Shown here: positions 51,464-61,909 of the stretch, one piece after another
Layout of the letters: each line of letters opens with the position of its first letter
Numbering within the stretch: the stretch's first letter is position 1
Assembly: GCF_009768975.1 (NCBI RefSeq)
Contig: NZ_CP035733.1
Location: 1,116,001-1,180,000, forward strand
Origin: Sphingorhabdus lacus
GTDB taxonomy: Bacteria > Pseudomonadota > Alphaproteobacteria > Sphingomonadales > Sphingomonadaceae
DNA: 64,000 nucleotides
Reading direction: 5' to 3'
Notes under the pieces: model-generated
Database searches by the model: none
The model's input: the letters and a program-made list of their open reading frames with translations, nothing else
What the model was told of the DNA's origin: nothing
Made by a program: the position numbers and the translations under genes

Positions 51464-52735
51464 CTAAGCCGCGTCTTCCTTTTCAGCCTTTGCCGATTTG
51501 GCGTAGACAAGCACCGGCGTTTTGCGACCTTCGACAACATCCTTATCGACGACAACCTCATCCACACCGTCAAATGTCGGCAGGTCGAACATGGTGTCGA
51601 GCAGGATTGCTTCAAGAATAGACCGTAGACCGCGTGCACCGGTTTTGCGCTCAATTGCCTTCTTGGCAACGGCTTCTAGTGCGTCGTCGGTGAAGCTCAG
51701 GCCCACATCCTCCATCTCGAACAGCTTGCGATATTGCTTTACCAGCGCATTCTTCGGCTCGGACAGGATCTTCACAAGCGCAGCAATGTCGAGATCTTCC
51801 AGCGTCGCGGTTACCGGCAAACGGCCTACAAACTCAGGGATCAGGCCGTATTTCAGCAAATCCTCTGGTTCGATCTGCTTCAGCACCTCGCCCGTCCGGC
51901 GCTCATCGGGGTCAGCCACATGGGCACCAAAGCCGATGGACTTGCCTTCAAGACGGTTGGAAATGATCTTTTCCAAGCCAGCAAAAGCACCGCCGCAGAT
52001 GAACAGGATGTTGGTCGTGTCGACCTGCAGGAATTCCTGCTGCGGATGCTTGCGACCGCCCTGCGGCGGAACACTGGCGGTTGTGCCTTCCATCAGTTTC
52101 AACAGAGCCTGTTGAACGCCTTCACCGCTGACATCGCGGGTGATCGACGGGTTTTCCGCCTTGCGGCTAATCTTGTCGATTTCGTCGATATACACAATGC
52201 CGCGCTGTGCCTTTTCGACATTGTAGTCGGAGGCCTGCAACAGCTTCAAAATGATATTCTCGACATCTTCACCGACATAGCCGGCTTCGGTCAGAGTCGT
52301 TGCGTCGGCCATTGTGAACGGCACGTCAAATGTCTTCGCCAATGTCTGCGCCAGCAAGGTCTTGCCGCAGCCGGTCGGTCCGACAAGCAGGATATTCGAC
52401 TTTGCCAACTCGACGTCGGCGCCCTTCGCGCCATGGTTCAAACGCTTATAGTGGTTGTGGACGGCAACCGACAGAACGCGCTTCGCCTGCGGCTGGCCAA
52501 TGACATAATCATCCAAAACTTCGCAGATTTCCTGCGGACTTGGCACTTCACCTTCCTTACGGCCGGTCAGCGTACCCTTGGTTTCTTCGCGAATGATGTC
52601 GTTGCACAACTCGACGCATTCATCGCAGATGAACACGGTGGGCCCGGCGATCAGTTTGCGGACTTCATGCTGCGATTTCCCGCAGAAGGAGCAGTAAAGT
52701 GTGCTCTTGGTATCAGATCCGCTTAGCTTCGTCAT
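51464..52735 (-). CDS. clpX: ATP-dependent Clp protease ATPase subunit ClpX
   Basis: This 423-aa AAA+ unfoldase has the N-terminal zinc-binding domain ([27 protein letters not shown]), Walker [18 protein letters not shown], Walker [11 protein letters not shown] and the substrate loops [11 protein letters not shown]. It feeds substrates to ClpP, encoded just upstream. The ATG at 52735 is preceded by AGGA and gives [20 protein letters not shown]; an in-frame start eight codons earlier is less likely. Confidence 0.97.
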   Translation of the reverse strand: MTKLSGSDTKSTLYCSFCGKSQHEVRKLIAGPTVFICDECVELCNDIIREETKGTLTGRKEGEVPSPQEICEVLDDYVIGQPQAKRVLSVAVHNHYKRLNHGAKGADVELAKSNILLVGPTGCGKTLLAQTLAKTFDVPFTMADATTLTEAGYVGEDVENIILKLLQASDYNVEKAQRGIVYIDEIDKISRKAENPSITRDVSGEGVQQALLKLMEGTTASVPPQGGRKHPQQEFLQVDTTNILFICGGAFAGLEKIISNRLEGKSIGFGAHVADPDERRTGEVLKQIEPEDLLKYGLIPEFVGRLPVTATLEDLDIAALVKILSEPKNALVKQYRKLFEMEDVGLSFTDDALEAVAKKAIERKTGARGLRSILEAILLDTMFDLPTFDGVDEVVVDKDVVEGRKTPVLVYAKSAKAEKEDAA

Positions 52736-52871
52736 AAAGTGTCCTGCTTCCACGCCCATAGGGGCGCGAACTGTAATAGAAACGTCATCCTAAAGATGCG
52801 TTCGATTTTGGCAATAGCCCAAAAAGGGGTTCGCCATGTTAGTAAAACTGGTGGACAAAAGCCTAACAGGC

Positions 52872-53507
52872 TTATCCCGCTTCAGCTTCGGTATTTGCCG
52901 GACGCTTGTCAAAGACTTGGTCGACTATACCGAACGCCTTGGCTTCGTCGGCTTCCAAGAAAGTGTCGCGGTCCATCGCCTTCTCAATATCCTTGAGCGG
53001 CTTGCCCGTATATTTGGCGTAAAGATCGTTCATGCGCTTGCGAATACGCAGGATTTCATTCGCCTGGATTTGGATATCCGACGCCATACCACGCGCGCCG
53101 CCTGAAGGCTGATGCACCATGATGCGGCTGTTGGTCAGCGCAACGCGCATGCCGGGCTCCCCTGCGGCCAGCAGGAAACTGCCCATGGACGCCGCCTGCC
53201 CGATGCAGACCGTGCCCACTTTGGGACGAATATATTGCATGGTATCATGGATCGCCATGCCGGCCGTAACCACGCCGCCGGGCGAGTTAATGTACATCCA
53301 GATATCCTTTTTGGGGTTATCCGATTCGAGGAATAGCAATTGCGCCGTAATGATCGAAGCCATGCCGTCTTCGACTTCACCCGTCACAAAAATGATACGT
53401 TCACGCAGTAGCCTTGAGAAAATGTCCCAGCTGCGCTCGCCTCGGTTTGATTGCTCAATAACGACGGGAACGAGTGCTGTGGTGGGATCGAAATAAGGAT
53501 CGTGCAT
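52872..53507 (-). CDS. clpP: ATP-dependent Clp protease proteolytic subunit ClpP
   Basis: This 211-aa serine peptidase has its catalytic triad as Ser107 ([11 protein letters not shown]), His132 (MVHQPSGG) and Asp181. It forms the barrel used with ClpX. In alphaproteobacteria ClpXP degrades CtrA, which links it to the DivL and ChpT genes here. The 136-bp gap to clpX shows no gene. Confidence 0.97.
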   Translation of the reverse strand: MHDPYFDPTTALVPVVIEQSNRGERSWDIFSRLLRERIIFVTGEVEDGMASIITAQLLFLESDNPKKDIWMYINSPGGVVTAGMAIHDTMQYIRPKVGTVCIGQAASMGSFLLAAGEPGMRVALTNSRIMVHQPSGGARGMASDIQIQANEILRIRKRMNDLYAKYTGKPLKDIEKAMDRDTFLEADEAKAFGIVDQVFDKRPANTEAEAG

Positions 53508-53719
53508 ATATACCTCTGGTTTGGCTCAATTGCCTTTGTGCCTACATCGGCGTGACGGGCTAAAGTTTCAAGCAGGAAAAGGGTTAAGATTGCGTTCGAC
53601 ACCCCGAATCTAAATTCGATAAAATCGATTAGTGTGTGTCGTATCATTGCTTTGACCGATTAAACCGCACGTGACATTCTGAAAAGACAGACCCGAACCC
53701 GATAGAAGAGGAACAACTT

Positions 53720-55903
53720 ATGGCAGATGCAGACCCCAAGGCAGGTTGTCCGGTACATGGCGGAGAAATGAAAATTCGCTCATTGCTTGGACGTCAGAAT
53801 AAGGATTGGTGGCCTGACGCGCTGCCGGTGGACATGCTCCATCAGCATGGCGTTTCACCCGACCCGATGGGTGAAGATTTCGACTATGCGGAAGCGTTCA
53901 AAAAACTCGATTATGCGGCGTTAAAGGCGGACCTTACCACCTTGATGACCGACAGCAAATCTTGGTGGCCCGCCGACTATGGCCATTATGGCCCGTTCAT
54001 GATCCGTATGGCATGGCACGCCGCTGGAACCTATCGCGTCACCGACGGCCGTGGCGGTGCAGGCAGTGGGCAGCAGCGTTTCGAACCGCTGAACAGCTGG
54101 CCCGACAATGGCAATCTGGACAAGGCACGACGCCTGTTGTGGCCGATCAAGCAAAAATATGGCCAATCGATCAGCTGGGCTGACCTGTTCATCCTCGCCG
54201 GTAACGTCGCAATCGAAAGCATGGGAGGGCCCGTTTTCGGCTTTGGCGGCGGCCGCAGAGACGTGTACCAATCCGAAGGTGACACTTTCTGGGGTGCCGA
54301 GGAAATCTGGGTAGACCAAGGCGCCCAGACCCGCATCACCGAAGAGCAGGTCGAGCTGGAAGGGCCGCTGGCCGCGATCCAGATGGGCCTGATATATGTG
54401 AACCCGGAAGGTCCGGGCGGCGACCCTGACCCGCTCAAGTCGGCTCGCGATATGAAAGCGACCTTCCTTCGCATGGCAATGAATTCGGAAGAAACCGTCG
54501 CACTCACCGCAGGCGGGCATGCCTTCGGCAAGGCACATGGCGCAAAGCCCGGCGAAACGTTCGGCAAGGCCCCTGCAGGCGAAGCAATCCACCAGCAGGG
54601 CTTTGGCTGGCTGACCGACGCAGACGAAATCGGTAAGGGCCATATCACCACCTCGGGAATTGAGGGTTCGTGGTCGAACAACCCGACCCAATGGGGCGGC
54701 GATTATTTCCGTCTATTGTTCAAATATGACTATGAACTGGTCGAGAGCCCTGCCGGTGCCAAACAGTGGCAACCGATCAATCCCGATCGTGAAGACATGG
54801 CCCCGGACGCACGGGATCCCAACAAGCGCGTGCCGACAATGATGACCACGGCCGACATGGCGCTCAAAATGGATCCCGAGTTCCGCGCGATTTCGGAACG
54901 GTTCCGTGACGACCAAGCCGCTCTTGATGATGCATTCGCACGCGCATGGTTCAAGCTGACGCACCGCGATATGGGTCCAAAAAGCCTCTATCTCGGACCG
55001 GAAGTTCCCGAAGAAACACTGATCTGGCAGGACCCCGTACCTGCTGGCGCCGCGCCTTCTGATGCAGATGTTTTGGCATTTAAGTCGGCGGTGTTGTCGA
55101 GCGGTTTGACCGTTTCGCAGCTTGTAAAGACGGCCTGGGCTTCCGCCTCGACCTATCGCAAGTCGGACAAACGGGGCGGTGCCAACGGTGCCCGCATCGC
55201 GCTCGCGCCGCAGAAGGATTGGGACGTCAATGAGCCCGCCGAACTGGCCACGGTTCTCGCGAAGCTTAATGAACTGCGCGGGTCCATGAGCCTTGCCGAC
55301 GCGATTGTGCTGGCTGGCTCGGCGGCGGTCGAAAAGGCAGCAAAAGACGGCGGTTTTGACGTTACCGTACCGTTCACCGGCGGCCGCGGCGATGCGACGC
55401 AGGACTGGACCGATGTTGAGAGCTTCCATTGGATGGAGCCTCAGGCGGATGGCTTCCGAAACTATCTGAAAACGCGCCAGCCGGTAAAAACCGAGGAGTT
55501 ACTGCTCGACAAAGCGTCGCTGCTCGGCCTTTCCGGTCCGGAAATGACCGTGCTGGTGGGTGGATTGCGCGTCCTTGGCGCGAACCATAAGGGTATCCCT
55601 AAGGGTGTATTTACTCATCGCAAGGGCGCTCTAACCAACGATTTCTTCGTCAATCTGTTCGACATTGATACCTTCTGGGATCTAGCCGACACCGCCAGCG
55701 ACGAAGAGTTTATCGGCTACACGCGCGGTGAGCGCACCGAAAAATGGCGCGCAACCCGCACCGATCTCATTTTCGGATCGAACAGCCAACTCCGTGCAAC
55801 CGCCGAAGTCTATGCCGAGCGCGGTCATGAAGAGAAGTTCGTACGCGATTTCGTAAAAGCCTGGGTCAAGGTGATGAACGCCGACCGGTTTGATCTCGCA
55901 TAA
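53720..55903 (+). CDS. katG: Catalase-peroxidase KatG
   Basis: This 727-aa haem enzyme breaks down hydrogen peroxide. The distal residues Arg96, Trp99 and His100 ([11 protein letters not shown]) and the Tyr ([14 protein letters not shown]) and Met (FLRMAMN) of the covalent Met-Tyr-Trp adduct are in place; the proximal His is in [11 protein letters not shown], where relatives usually have GGHTFGKTHG. The C-terminal half is the degenerate duplicate domain. An AGAGGAA site precedes the ATG. No OxyR gene was seen. Confidence 0.96.
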   Translation: MADADPKAGCPVHGGEMKIRSLLGRQNKDWWPDALPVDMLHQHGVSPDPMGEDFDYAEAFKKLDYAALKADLTTLMTDSKSWWPADYGHYGPFMIRMAWHAAGTYRVTDGRGGAGSGQQRFEPLNSWPDNGNLDKARRLLWPIKQKYGQSISWADLFILAGNVAIESMGGPVFGFGGGRRDVYQSEGDTFWGAEEIWVDQGAQTRITEEQVELEGPLAAIQMGLIYVNPEGPGGDPDPLKSARDMKATFLRMAMNSEETVALTAGGHAFGKAHGAKPGETFGKAPAGEAIHQQGFGWLTDADEIGKGHITTSGIEGSWSNNPTQWGGDYFRLLFKYDYELVESPAGAKQWQPINPDREDMAPDARDPNKRVPTMMTTADMALKMDPEFRAISERFRDDQAALDDAFARAWFKLTHRDMGPKSLYLGPEVPEETLIWQDPVPAGAAPSDADVLAFKSAVLSSGLTVSQLVKTAWASASTYRKSDKRGGANGARIALAPQKDWDVNEPAELATVLAKLNELRGSMSLADAIVLAGSAAVEKAAKDGGFDVTVPFTGGRGDATQDWTDVESFHWMEPQADGFRNYLKTRQPVKTEELLLDKASLLGLSGPEMTVLVGGLRVLGANHKGIPKGVFTHRKGALTNDFFVNLFDIDTFWDLADTASDEEFIGYTRGERTEKWRATRTDLIFGSNSQLRATAEVYAERGHEEKFVRDFVKAWVKVMNADRFDLA

Positions 55904-55922
55904 ACAGCGCAACCTTAAATGA

Positions 55923-55950
55923 AAAGGGCCCGGATCACTCCGGGCCCTTT
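55923..55950. terminator. Bidirectional terminator between katG and tig
   Basis: A perfect 12-bp stem (AAAGGGCCCGGA, 55923-55934 with 55939-55950) with a 4-nt loop TCAC is flanked by A and T residues and serves two convergent genes. Confidence 0.93.
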
Positions 55951-55977
55951 CTCTTTATCTTTACCTGTATCGCAAGG

Positions 55978-57495
55978 TTACTTCTTCGCGGCAGCCTTCT
56001 TTGCAGGCGCTTTCTTGGCGGCTGGCTTGGCTTCTTCCTTAGGCTCGGCAGCTTCCTTTTTAGGGGCAGCCTTCTTTGCCGCAGGCTTGGCTTCCTTCGC
56101 AGGAGCTTCTTCCTTGGCCGCAGCCTTTTTGGCAGGCGCCTTCTTCTTCGCAGCAGGCTTTGCGTCGGGCTCAGCTTCGATCGCTGCTTCGAGCTCTTCC
56201 TTCGTTACCGTCTTTTCGGTGACGCTTGCTTTGTCGAAAAGGAAGTCAACGACCTTGTCTTCAAACAGAGGGGCACGCAGCTGGGCGGCTGCCATCGGGT
56301 TTTCTTGCAGATATTGTACGAACCGCTGGCGGTCTTCAGCGCGATATTGCTGGGCAGCTTGCTGGACCAGCATATTCATTTCTTGGCTGCTGACTTCTAC
56401 GCCATTTGCCTGACCGATTTCAGACAGCAACAAACCTAAGCGAACGCGGCGGACGGCGATGTCACGATAATCTTCGCGCTCTGCTTCCATTTCCTTCTTG
56501 GCCGCTTCGGGATCTTCCTCACGTGCAGCTTCCTGCTCAAGTTGCGCCCAAATCTGCTCGAACTCGGCTTCGACCATCGAAGGCGGAACTTCAAAATCAT
56601 GGTCCGCAGCAAGCTGATCGAGTAGCTGGCGCTTCATATATGTGCGGGTCAGGCCGTTATGTTCTTGCTCGACTTGGACTTTCATCAGCTCGCGCAGCTT
56701 GTCGATGCCTTCCAGACCGAACATCTTGGCAAGATTGTCGTCGGCTTTAGCTTCCACAGGCTTGCGGACTTCGGCCACAACGATATCGAAGGTTGCAGCT
56801 TTGCCCTTCAGGTTCTCGGCGTTGTAATCTTCGGGGAAGGTTACGTTGATGACCTTTTCATCATTGGCTTTCACACCAACAAGCTGGTCTTCAAAACCGG
56901 GGATAAGCTGACCCGAACCAAGCTCGACCGCCATGCCTTCGCCCTTGCCGCCTTCGAACGGAACGCCATCGACCTTGCCTTCAAAGTCGATAACAACGCT
57001 ATCGCCCAATTTGGCGGCGTATTTCTTGTCTGCTGCTTCAAAGCTCTTCTGGCCAGCGGCCAACTTCAAGATCGATTCGTCCACCGCAGCATCGCTGACT
57101 TCGACCGTCAAACGCTCCAGCGTGATCCCGTCAATCGACGGCGCCGAAATCGCAGGCAATACTTCGAGATGGAAGTCGACAACCGCATCCTTACCGGGCG
57201 CATAGTCATTATCGAGATGAACATGGGGCTGGGTCGCAGGACGCAGCTTGTTATCGGTGATCGCCTTCTGGACGCCTTCCTGGATCGAGCTGTTCAGCGC
57301 GTCCTGCAACAAGGAGTCCTTGTGCATTTTCTTGACCAGATTGGCGGGAACCTTACCAGGACGGAAGCCGGGCATCCGCACCTGAGGGGCGATTTTCTTT
57401 ACCTCGGCATCAATGCGCGATTCGACATCTTTCGCGGTAATCGTCATCCGATATGCGCGCTTCAGGCCTTCATTCTGTGTCTCGACGGTCTGCAT
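55978..57495 (-). CDS. tig: Trigger factor with basic C-terminal tail
   Basis: This 505-aa ribosome-bound chaperone and prolyl isomerase has the ribosome-binding motif GFRPGKVP (about 44-51), a PPIase domain (about 150-240, GDSVVIDFEGKVDGVPFEGGKGEGM) and the helical arms. A tail of about 65 residues rich in KKAAPKK and KPAAKK repeats follows the usual end near residue 440. The tail is likely disordered and positively charged. Upstream lies tRNA-Leu on the same strand. Confidence 0.95.
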   Translation of the reverse strand: MQTVETQNEGLKRAYRMTITAKDVESRIDAEVKKIAPQVRMPGFRPGKVPANLVKKMHKDSLLQDALNSSIQEGVQKAITDNKLRPATQPHVHLDNDYAPGKDAVVDFHLEVLPAISAPSIDGITLERLTVEVSDAAVDESILKLAAGQKSFEAADKKYAAKLGDSVVIDFEGKVDGVPFEGGKGEGMAVELGSGQLIPGFEDQLVGVKANDEKVINVTFPEDYNAENLKGKAATFDIVVAEVRKPVEAKADDNLAKMFGLEGIDKLRELMKVQVEQEHNGLTRTYMKRQLLDQLAADHDFEVPPSMVEAEFEQIWAQLEQEAAREEDPEAAKKEMEAEREDYRDIAVRRVRLGLLLSEIGQANGVEVSSQEMNMLVQQAAQQYRAEDRQRFVQYLQENPMAAAQLRAPLFEDKVVDFLFDKASVTEKTVTKEELEAAIEAEPDAKPAAKKKAPAKKAAAKEEAPAKEAKPAAKKAAPKKEAAEPKEEAKPAAKKAPAKKAAAKK

Positions 57496-57588
57496 GTTAT
57501 CTTCTCTATCTGGGACAAGCGGGTAGCTTGCCTTAAACTGTTAAATGGCTTTCGGGTTCAACGGCAGCCGAGGTTATACCTCATTTCG

Positions 57589-57673
57589 TGGTGCGGGCGA
57601 AGGGACTCGAACCCCCACACCTTGCGATGCCAGAACCTAAATCTGGTGCGTCTACCAATTCCGCCACGCCCGC
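57589..57673 (-). tRNA. tRNA-Leu (anticodon UAG)
   Basis: Read on the minus strand it begins GCGGGCGTGGCGGAATTGG, has the anticodon stem-loop CCAGA-TTTAGGT-TCTGG (anticodon TAG), a long variable arm and a T-arm GTGGGGGTTCGAGTCCC, and ends GCCCGCACCA with the CCA encoded. The class II shape and anticodon give leucine (CUA/CUN codons). Confidence 0.97.
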
Positions 57674-57789
57674 TTACGAAAAGCTGCCGTTTCACAAACG
57701 ACGGGAGCCTCTAACGGGAAAGGTGCACAAGGGCAAGTGCCAAGCGGCGATTGGGCTTCGCCGCAGGCCCGCTGTCTCAATAACAGACC

Positions 57790-58708
57790 TTAATTTTGGG
57801 CATTCGGTGCTTCTAAGACCACTTGACCGCCTTCAAGCGATGCCGGCGCAGCAGTTTCTGTGGTTGCCTTGCGATCGATGATACGGTCGCGTTGATAGCC
57901 CAGAACACCTTTGATTGCTGGCAAACGCGATATTGCTATCCCCATATAATTGGCTACCTTACCTGCGGCATGCAGATCGGCGGGAATACGGGGCAAAGAC
58001 GAAAGCCTCGGATCGACAGGCGTCGTGTCGTCAACAGGATCCAACGCCAAGGTCATCGCCGCAAGACGAGGCGAACTGCTGTCGCCTTTTTCGGCGGGGC
58101 CCGAATTGGCCAAATCGGTTGTCATCGTACCCAAATCGACGATCTTCCCGGCTTCCGCAGTGAAGGTGACACTGCCCATACAATAGCAGACGCCCATCCC
58201 GTTCAAGGGGTCGACCTGACCGAATATCCGGTAAGTGCCCGGGGTCACGGCATGGAGATACGTCCCGCCACCCTTGCTGTAGAACCGGTTGAACGGTCCC
58301 ATCGTAAAATTCGCCATTTGCGAAAACTGGGTGAACTGGAAGTTGGATTCGGTCGGCTCAACCGGCTTTTTCGGCAATTTCATGCCGGATGTCTTCTTGG
58401 CGACAGCCAGATCGCGCTCATATTTTACGACCGCTTTGGCATAATCTTCCTTGGCTTCGGCGAAAGCTTCTTCCCGAAGCTTATCATAAAGCAATCTGGT
58501 CCTCGGCGCTCGGGATTTTGACAAAATGCATGGGCATCGCATTGGGCGTGCGGAGCAGGATGTACGCTTTTGCAGGGTCAAGCGTGACCGCAGGGGCGTC
58601 TTTGACATGCTTGGCCTCGACAAAAACCGGCACTTTCGATTTGGCGAGAGCAATTTGGGGCGCAACCGAGGCGGATAGCGCTGCGAGCGTGAGGATTAGT
58701 TTGTTCAT
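57790..58708 (-). pseudogene. Frameshifted exported protein gene
   Basis: A 74-codon ORF from ATG 58708 with a clear signal peptide (MNKLILTLAALSASVAPQIALA-K) ends in TGA at 58484. The reading continues in another frame, YDKLREEAFAEAKEDYAKAVVKYERD... to 57790, with coherent composition. The two join if one T is removed from the TTT near 58488-58490 (GCTTTATGA, codons GCT-TAT-GAT after repair). This gives a protein of about 305 aa whose later part has VTPGTYRIFGQVDPLNGMGVCYCMGSVTF. Cause may be a real mutation or a sequencing error. No family was recognised. It overlaps the upstream gene by ATGA. Confidence 0.7.
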
Positions 58709-59301
58709 CGTGGCAATACCTTTTCCGAAGCAGTGGCTTTTGACGCAACGAGCGCCTGAAGCTTCAGCGCGCGCAATCGCGACTCCTCTTCCTCGGCCCC
58801 TGTCCCTTCTTCAAAGTTGAAAGTCTCCCACAATTCCTTGCTCAACCCGATCCGCTCATAGCCTTTGAAACCCATGCACTGCCGCATGTTCACACGGCGC
58901 ATCCGACGTTTTTCGCCAGGCACAAAAATCGCAGCCATCATAGCATTGGCGATCATACCGCCCGCAGCACCGGCCAATGTCCCGGCATAGGGATAAGGCG
59001 CTTCCTGATATTTATAGCTGGAAACCAGCGCGCGGGCGTAGCCGTCGCATTCCGTTATATCCGCATAGGCCGTTGCAAAATCCGTCTCGTCGCGCCGGAA
59101 ATAATAATATTTGTCGTAATTTTTCGCGTCTTCAAGGCCCTCGGTAAATTCCAGTTTGGGCATCTCGAGCTTGGAAGCTTCGTCAGCAGCGATTTCGACT
59201 ACGCCAAAGGGCGAAGCACTCAGGCTATCGCTGTCATTGGCGGAAATCGGACTGGACAGGAATGACGCGCTCAAGACAAGCGCGATGGACAATGGACGCA
59301 C
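58705..59301 (-). CDS. Exported protein with glycine-zipper-like segment
   Basis: This 198-aa protein has a signal peptide (1-21), a mature part with ECDGYARALV and RQCMGFKGYERIGLSKELW, and a Gly/Ala-rich segment (about 100-125, AGTLAGAAGGMIANAMMAAIFV) like a glycine zipper that may insert in a membrane. Two Cys could pair. No family was recognised. It is coupled by a 4-bp overlap to the frameshifted gene, so the two are one operon. Confidence 0.7.
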   Translation of the reverse strand: MRPLSIALVLSASFLSSPISANDSDSLSASPFGVVEIAADEASKLEMPKLEFTEGLEDAKNYDKYYYFRRDETDFATAYADITECDGYARALVSSYKYQEAPYPYAGTLAGAAGGMIANAMMAAIFVPGEKRRMRRVNMRQCMGFKGYERIGLSKELWETFNFEEGTGAEEEESRLRALKLQALVASKATASEKVLPR

Positions 59302-59606
59302 GCAAAACTCCCCCTCTTTTGCGGACCGGTACAGAAACCAGTCTATTGCTTGTGCGTATGTTTTCTAAATCAGCGGCGCCGGAAAGAAAGTAAAACTTTT
59401 CGCCAAAGGCGGATTTCTAATGCCAAACTCTGTATAGCTATTAGACAAGCCACCGGCAACTTTCTGCCTAGTTGTAAAATTGACAGCTTTTTGAACAATC
59501 AAGGCCCCAAAACAGCTTGCAATATAAACGGGGCATCGGCATCCCCTGAAACGTACAAAGCAACCATAAGCCAGTTATATCTTCACTGACTTTTGCCGGG
59601 GGGCAC
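59302..59606. other. Divergent intergenic region, nothing recognised
   Basis: These 305 bp separate two groups of exported-protein genes that run in opposite directions and must hold promoters for both. A TTGACA lies at about 59478, without a good -10. The short direct repeat GGCATCGGCATC occurs near 59535. No RNA gene or ORF with a ribosome-binding site was seen. Confidence 0.4.
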
Positions 59607-60257
59607 ATGAAAACAATAATTGCGCCGCTTTTCGGCATTTGCTGCGCTGCGGTTAATGCCCAAGATTTACAAACTCCTGTCACATCTCTTCCGAACCCCA
59701 CCTCGGAAACGGCCCAGACGCAGGTAGAGCCATTAAAGGCGAAGCTTTTCGCCGGTTCGCCGGTAATTGTGTCTCTGATCGACGACATTTCAACAACGAG
59801 CAGCAATATAGGCGACAAGTTCAAGGTCATGGTTGTGCATGACGTCGTCCAGGGTGGAACTATTGTCATTCCGAAAGGCGCGTTAGGCGAAGGTGTAGTC
59901 ACCTTCGTCACCAAGAACGGTGCATTTGGCAAACCCGGCATTTTGGGAATTTCATTACGTTCTCTCGAACTCAACGGCCAACGGATTCTACTCGACGGAC
60001 GGTATAGAGAAGAAGGCGGCAACAACAACGGCGCAGCGGCAGCTACAATGTTTGCGGTCGGTGTCGCGGCGGCGCTGGTGAAGGGGAAATCGAGTTTCAT
60101 TCCCAAAGGCCGCGAACTGAAAGCACGAACCGGCGAAGACATCAGCTTCGCGCCAGTAACCGAACCTTCTTCTGGTCCGATTTCTGAGACCAAAGCACCA
60201 GAGTTACCGCAAGACTCACCGCCAAAACCCCCGGAAGCCAATACGCCTCCGTACTGA
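59607..60257 (+). CDS. Exported protein of unknown function
   Basis: This 216-aa protein has a signal peptide (1-18, cleavage near VNA-Q), a beta-rich core (about 45-135: AGSPVIVSLIDDISTTSSNIGDKFKVMVVHDVVQGGTIVIPKGALGEGVVTFV) and a proline-rich end (PPKPPEANTPPY). The core resembles small periplasmic beta-sandwich or LysM-free cell-wall proteins but no name is secure. First of three exported proteins in the same direction. Confidence 0.65.
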   Translation: MKTIIAPLFGICCAAVNAQDLQTPVTSLPNPTSETAQTQVEPLKAKLFAGSPVIVSLIDDISTTSSNIGDKFKVMVVHDVVQGGTIVIPKGALGEGVVTFVTKNGAFGKPGILGISLRSLELNGQRILLDGRYREEGGNNNGAAAATMFAVGVAAALVKGKSSFIPKGRELKARTGEDISFAPVTEPSSGPISETKAPELPQDSPPKPPEANTPPY

Positions 60258-60290
60258 CCTGCCCTTTTCTAAATTCAAGCTGGAGACTGA

Positions 60291-60941
60291 ATGATGAAAT
60301 TTTCGACTATAAGCAAAATTGCTGCATTGTTTGCAGTTAGCGTTACGTACCCTGCAATGGCACAGGATGCCGCAGCGCCCGAATGTGAATTGCATGTTTT
60401 TCCCACATTGGAAGGACAGGCCATGACCACTAGCCTTCTCTCGGGCTTCGGAATCATCGGAGCCGTTGCCGATGCCGCCGCCAATAAGGACCGGAACATT
60501 AGTGAAGCCGAATATCTGAAAGAAGCACTCGGGCCTAGGCTCCAAATCGAAGCACTAAAATCGCTTGATTTGGTTACGGAACTGAAGCTGCAGCCTTCGC
60601 AGATCATCTATGAAACCCCGATTGCCGACAGGAACGTATCGACAAAGGCGACCAACCGGCTTAGCTCATCGACCGCCCCTTGCTATGTGGAGCTGCTAAT
60701 CACGCAGAATTTCTATACCAAAAGGGCTATTTATGGTCGCTCGCTGAACAACCGCTTCATTTTCAAGGACTTCAGAGGCGGGAAAACCAAGGCTAAGCTG
60801 GTCAAAGGTCGGGGTGGCAATGGCCTGTCGAGCTTTCCTCCGAAAACCACGGACGAAACAGAAGCGGCCGAAACCGAATTACGCGAAGTATTTGCAAAGA
60901 ACTTTGTCGAGTTCGCGAAAACCATAAAGGCTGCGAAATAA
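60291..60941 (+). CDS. Exported protein of unknown function
   Basis: This 216-aa protein has a signal peptide (1-24, PAMA-QDAA), a cysteine pair (ECELHV and APCYVEL) and a hydrophobic Gly-rich piece (LLSGFGIIGAVADAAA). A basic loop, KDFRGGKTKAKLVKGRGGNG, lies near residue 165. No family was recognised. It lies 34 bp after the previous gene, so probably co-transcribed. Confidence 0.65.
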   Translation: MMKFSTISKIAALFAVSVTYPAMAQDAAAPECELHVFPTLEGQAMTTSLLSGFGIIGAVADAAANKDRNISEAEYLKEALGPRLQIEALKSLDLVTELKLQPSQIIYETPIADRNVSTKATNRLSSSTAPCYVELLITQNFYTKRAIYGRSLNNRFIFKDFRGGKTKAKLVKGRGGNGLSSFPPKTTDETEAAETELREVFAKNFVEFAKTIKAAK

Positions 60942-61049
60942 GACAATTACCCGATCCTGCGGTGGGAGCTTTTCGGCTACCCACCGCAGTTCGCCTCGAA
61001 CGGGCAAATCAAAAAACCGTTCATCCTGCCATTTACAGAGAGCCGTCCT

Positions 61050-61907
61050 ATGCTGAGACCGATCCTAATCTTGGGACTGTGCGCTGGATTGCATTCGGCT
61101 GTTGCGGATGCCTCACAAGGCAAGCGAAACGATCCAGCAACGCTTTCTGCCAAGGACCGTACGTCGGCGGATCTATTCGAGGTTCGCGTGTTTTTGCCCC
61201 AAACTGCGATCGAATCCACCGTCGATGTCGGCCGTGTCGCACGCTCGCCTTCAGGGGGATTGCTTGATACCTTGATCGTCTATTCCCTTGACGACAAAAA
61301 GAAGATTTTATCCAAGTCCCTGAAAGATAAAGCAGAACACACCATACAGCCTATACGCGGAGTACTGAGCGGGTTTGACGTTGATTCACTTGCGCTAACT
61401 AGTTCAACGAAAGCGCTGGCTACTATTGATTGGCTACACGCAGGAACGCCTGCCCTGTACAAGGACATGTCCTATACAGGTCAGCCCGGTGAGAATGTAG
61501 CAGAGATTTCCTTCCGCTATGATCTGTCTCCTGACTTTTCCAGTATCCGTGTTTTCGCTGATGTACGGCTGGCTCGAAATAATGCGGTTGTTTTCAAACA
61601 AACTGTGACGAGCATCGTTCAGTTAAAAAAACGATCGTTCGAACAAGACGAAAATGCCCTTCTTTGGAGTGAAGACGAGGGCAAACGCGCCAAAGAGGCG
61701 ATCGTCGATTCTTTTCGCCAAATGGAGCAGCTGATCCCGATCGCTTTGAACATGACGTCCGCCGACTTAAACGCTTTTGGCAACAAGAACCGTGAGCAGG
61801 GGTTCGCTGCTGGCTACAATGGCCCGATCATAAAGCGTGGTGGCCTCAGCCCGGACGATATTCTGATCTGGTCAAATGGACTGTTGTTCCTGCACGTTCT
61901 GCCCTAA
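61050..61907 (+). CDS. Exported protein of unknown function
   Basis: This 285-aa protein has a signal peptide (about 1-21) and a mixed alpha/beta mature part, with VAEISFRYDLSPDFSSIRVFADVRLARNN as its most structured stretch. No family was recognised. It ends 2 bp before the convergent gatB stop, so there is no room for a terminator between them. Confidence 0.62.
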   Translation: MLRPILILGLCAGLHSAVADASQGKRNDPATLSAKDRTSADLFEVRVFLPQTAIESTVDVGRVARSPSGGLLDTLIVYSLDDKKKILSKSLKDKAEHTIQPIRGVLSGFDVDSLALTSSTKALATIDWLHAGTPALYKDMSYTGQPGENVAEISFRYDLSPDFSSIRVFADVRLARNNAVVFKQTVTSIVQLKKRSFEQDENALLWSEDEGKRAKEAIVDSFRQMEQLIPIALNMTSADLNAFGNKNREQGFAAGYNGPIIKRGGLSPDDILIWSNGLLFLHVLP

Positions 61908-61909
61908 GA

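Noticed and set aside
56659-57714. 351-codon plus-strand frame opposite tig and through tRNA-Leu
   Set aside because: It crosses a tRNA gene and is antisense to trigger factor.
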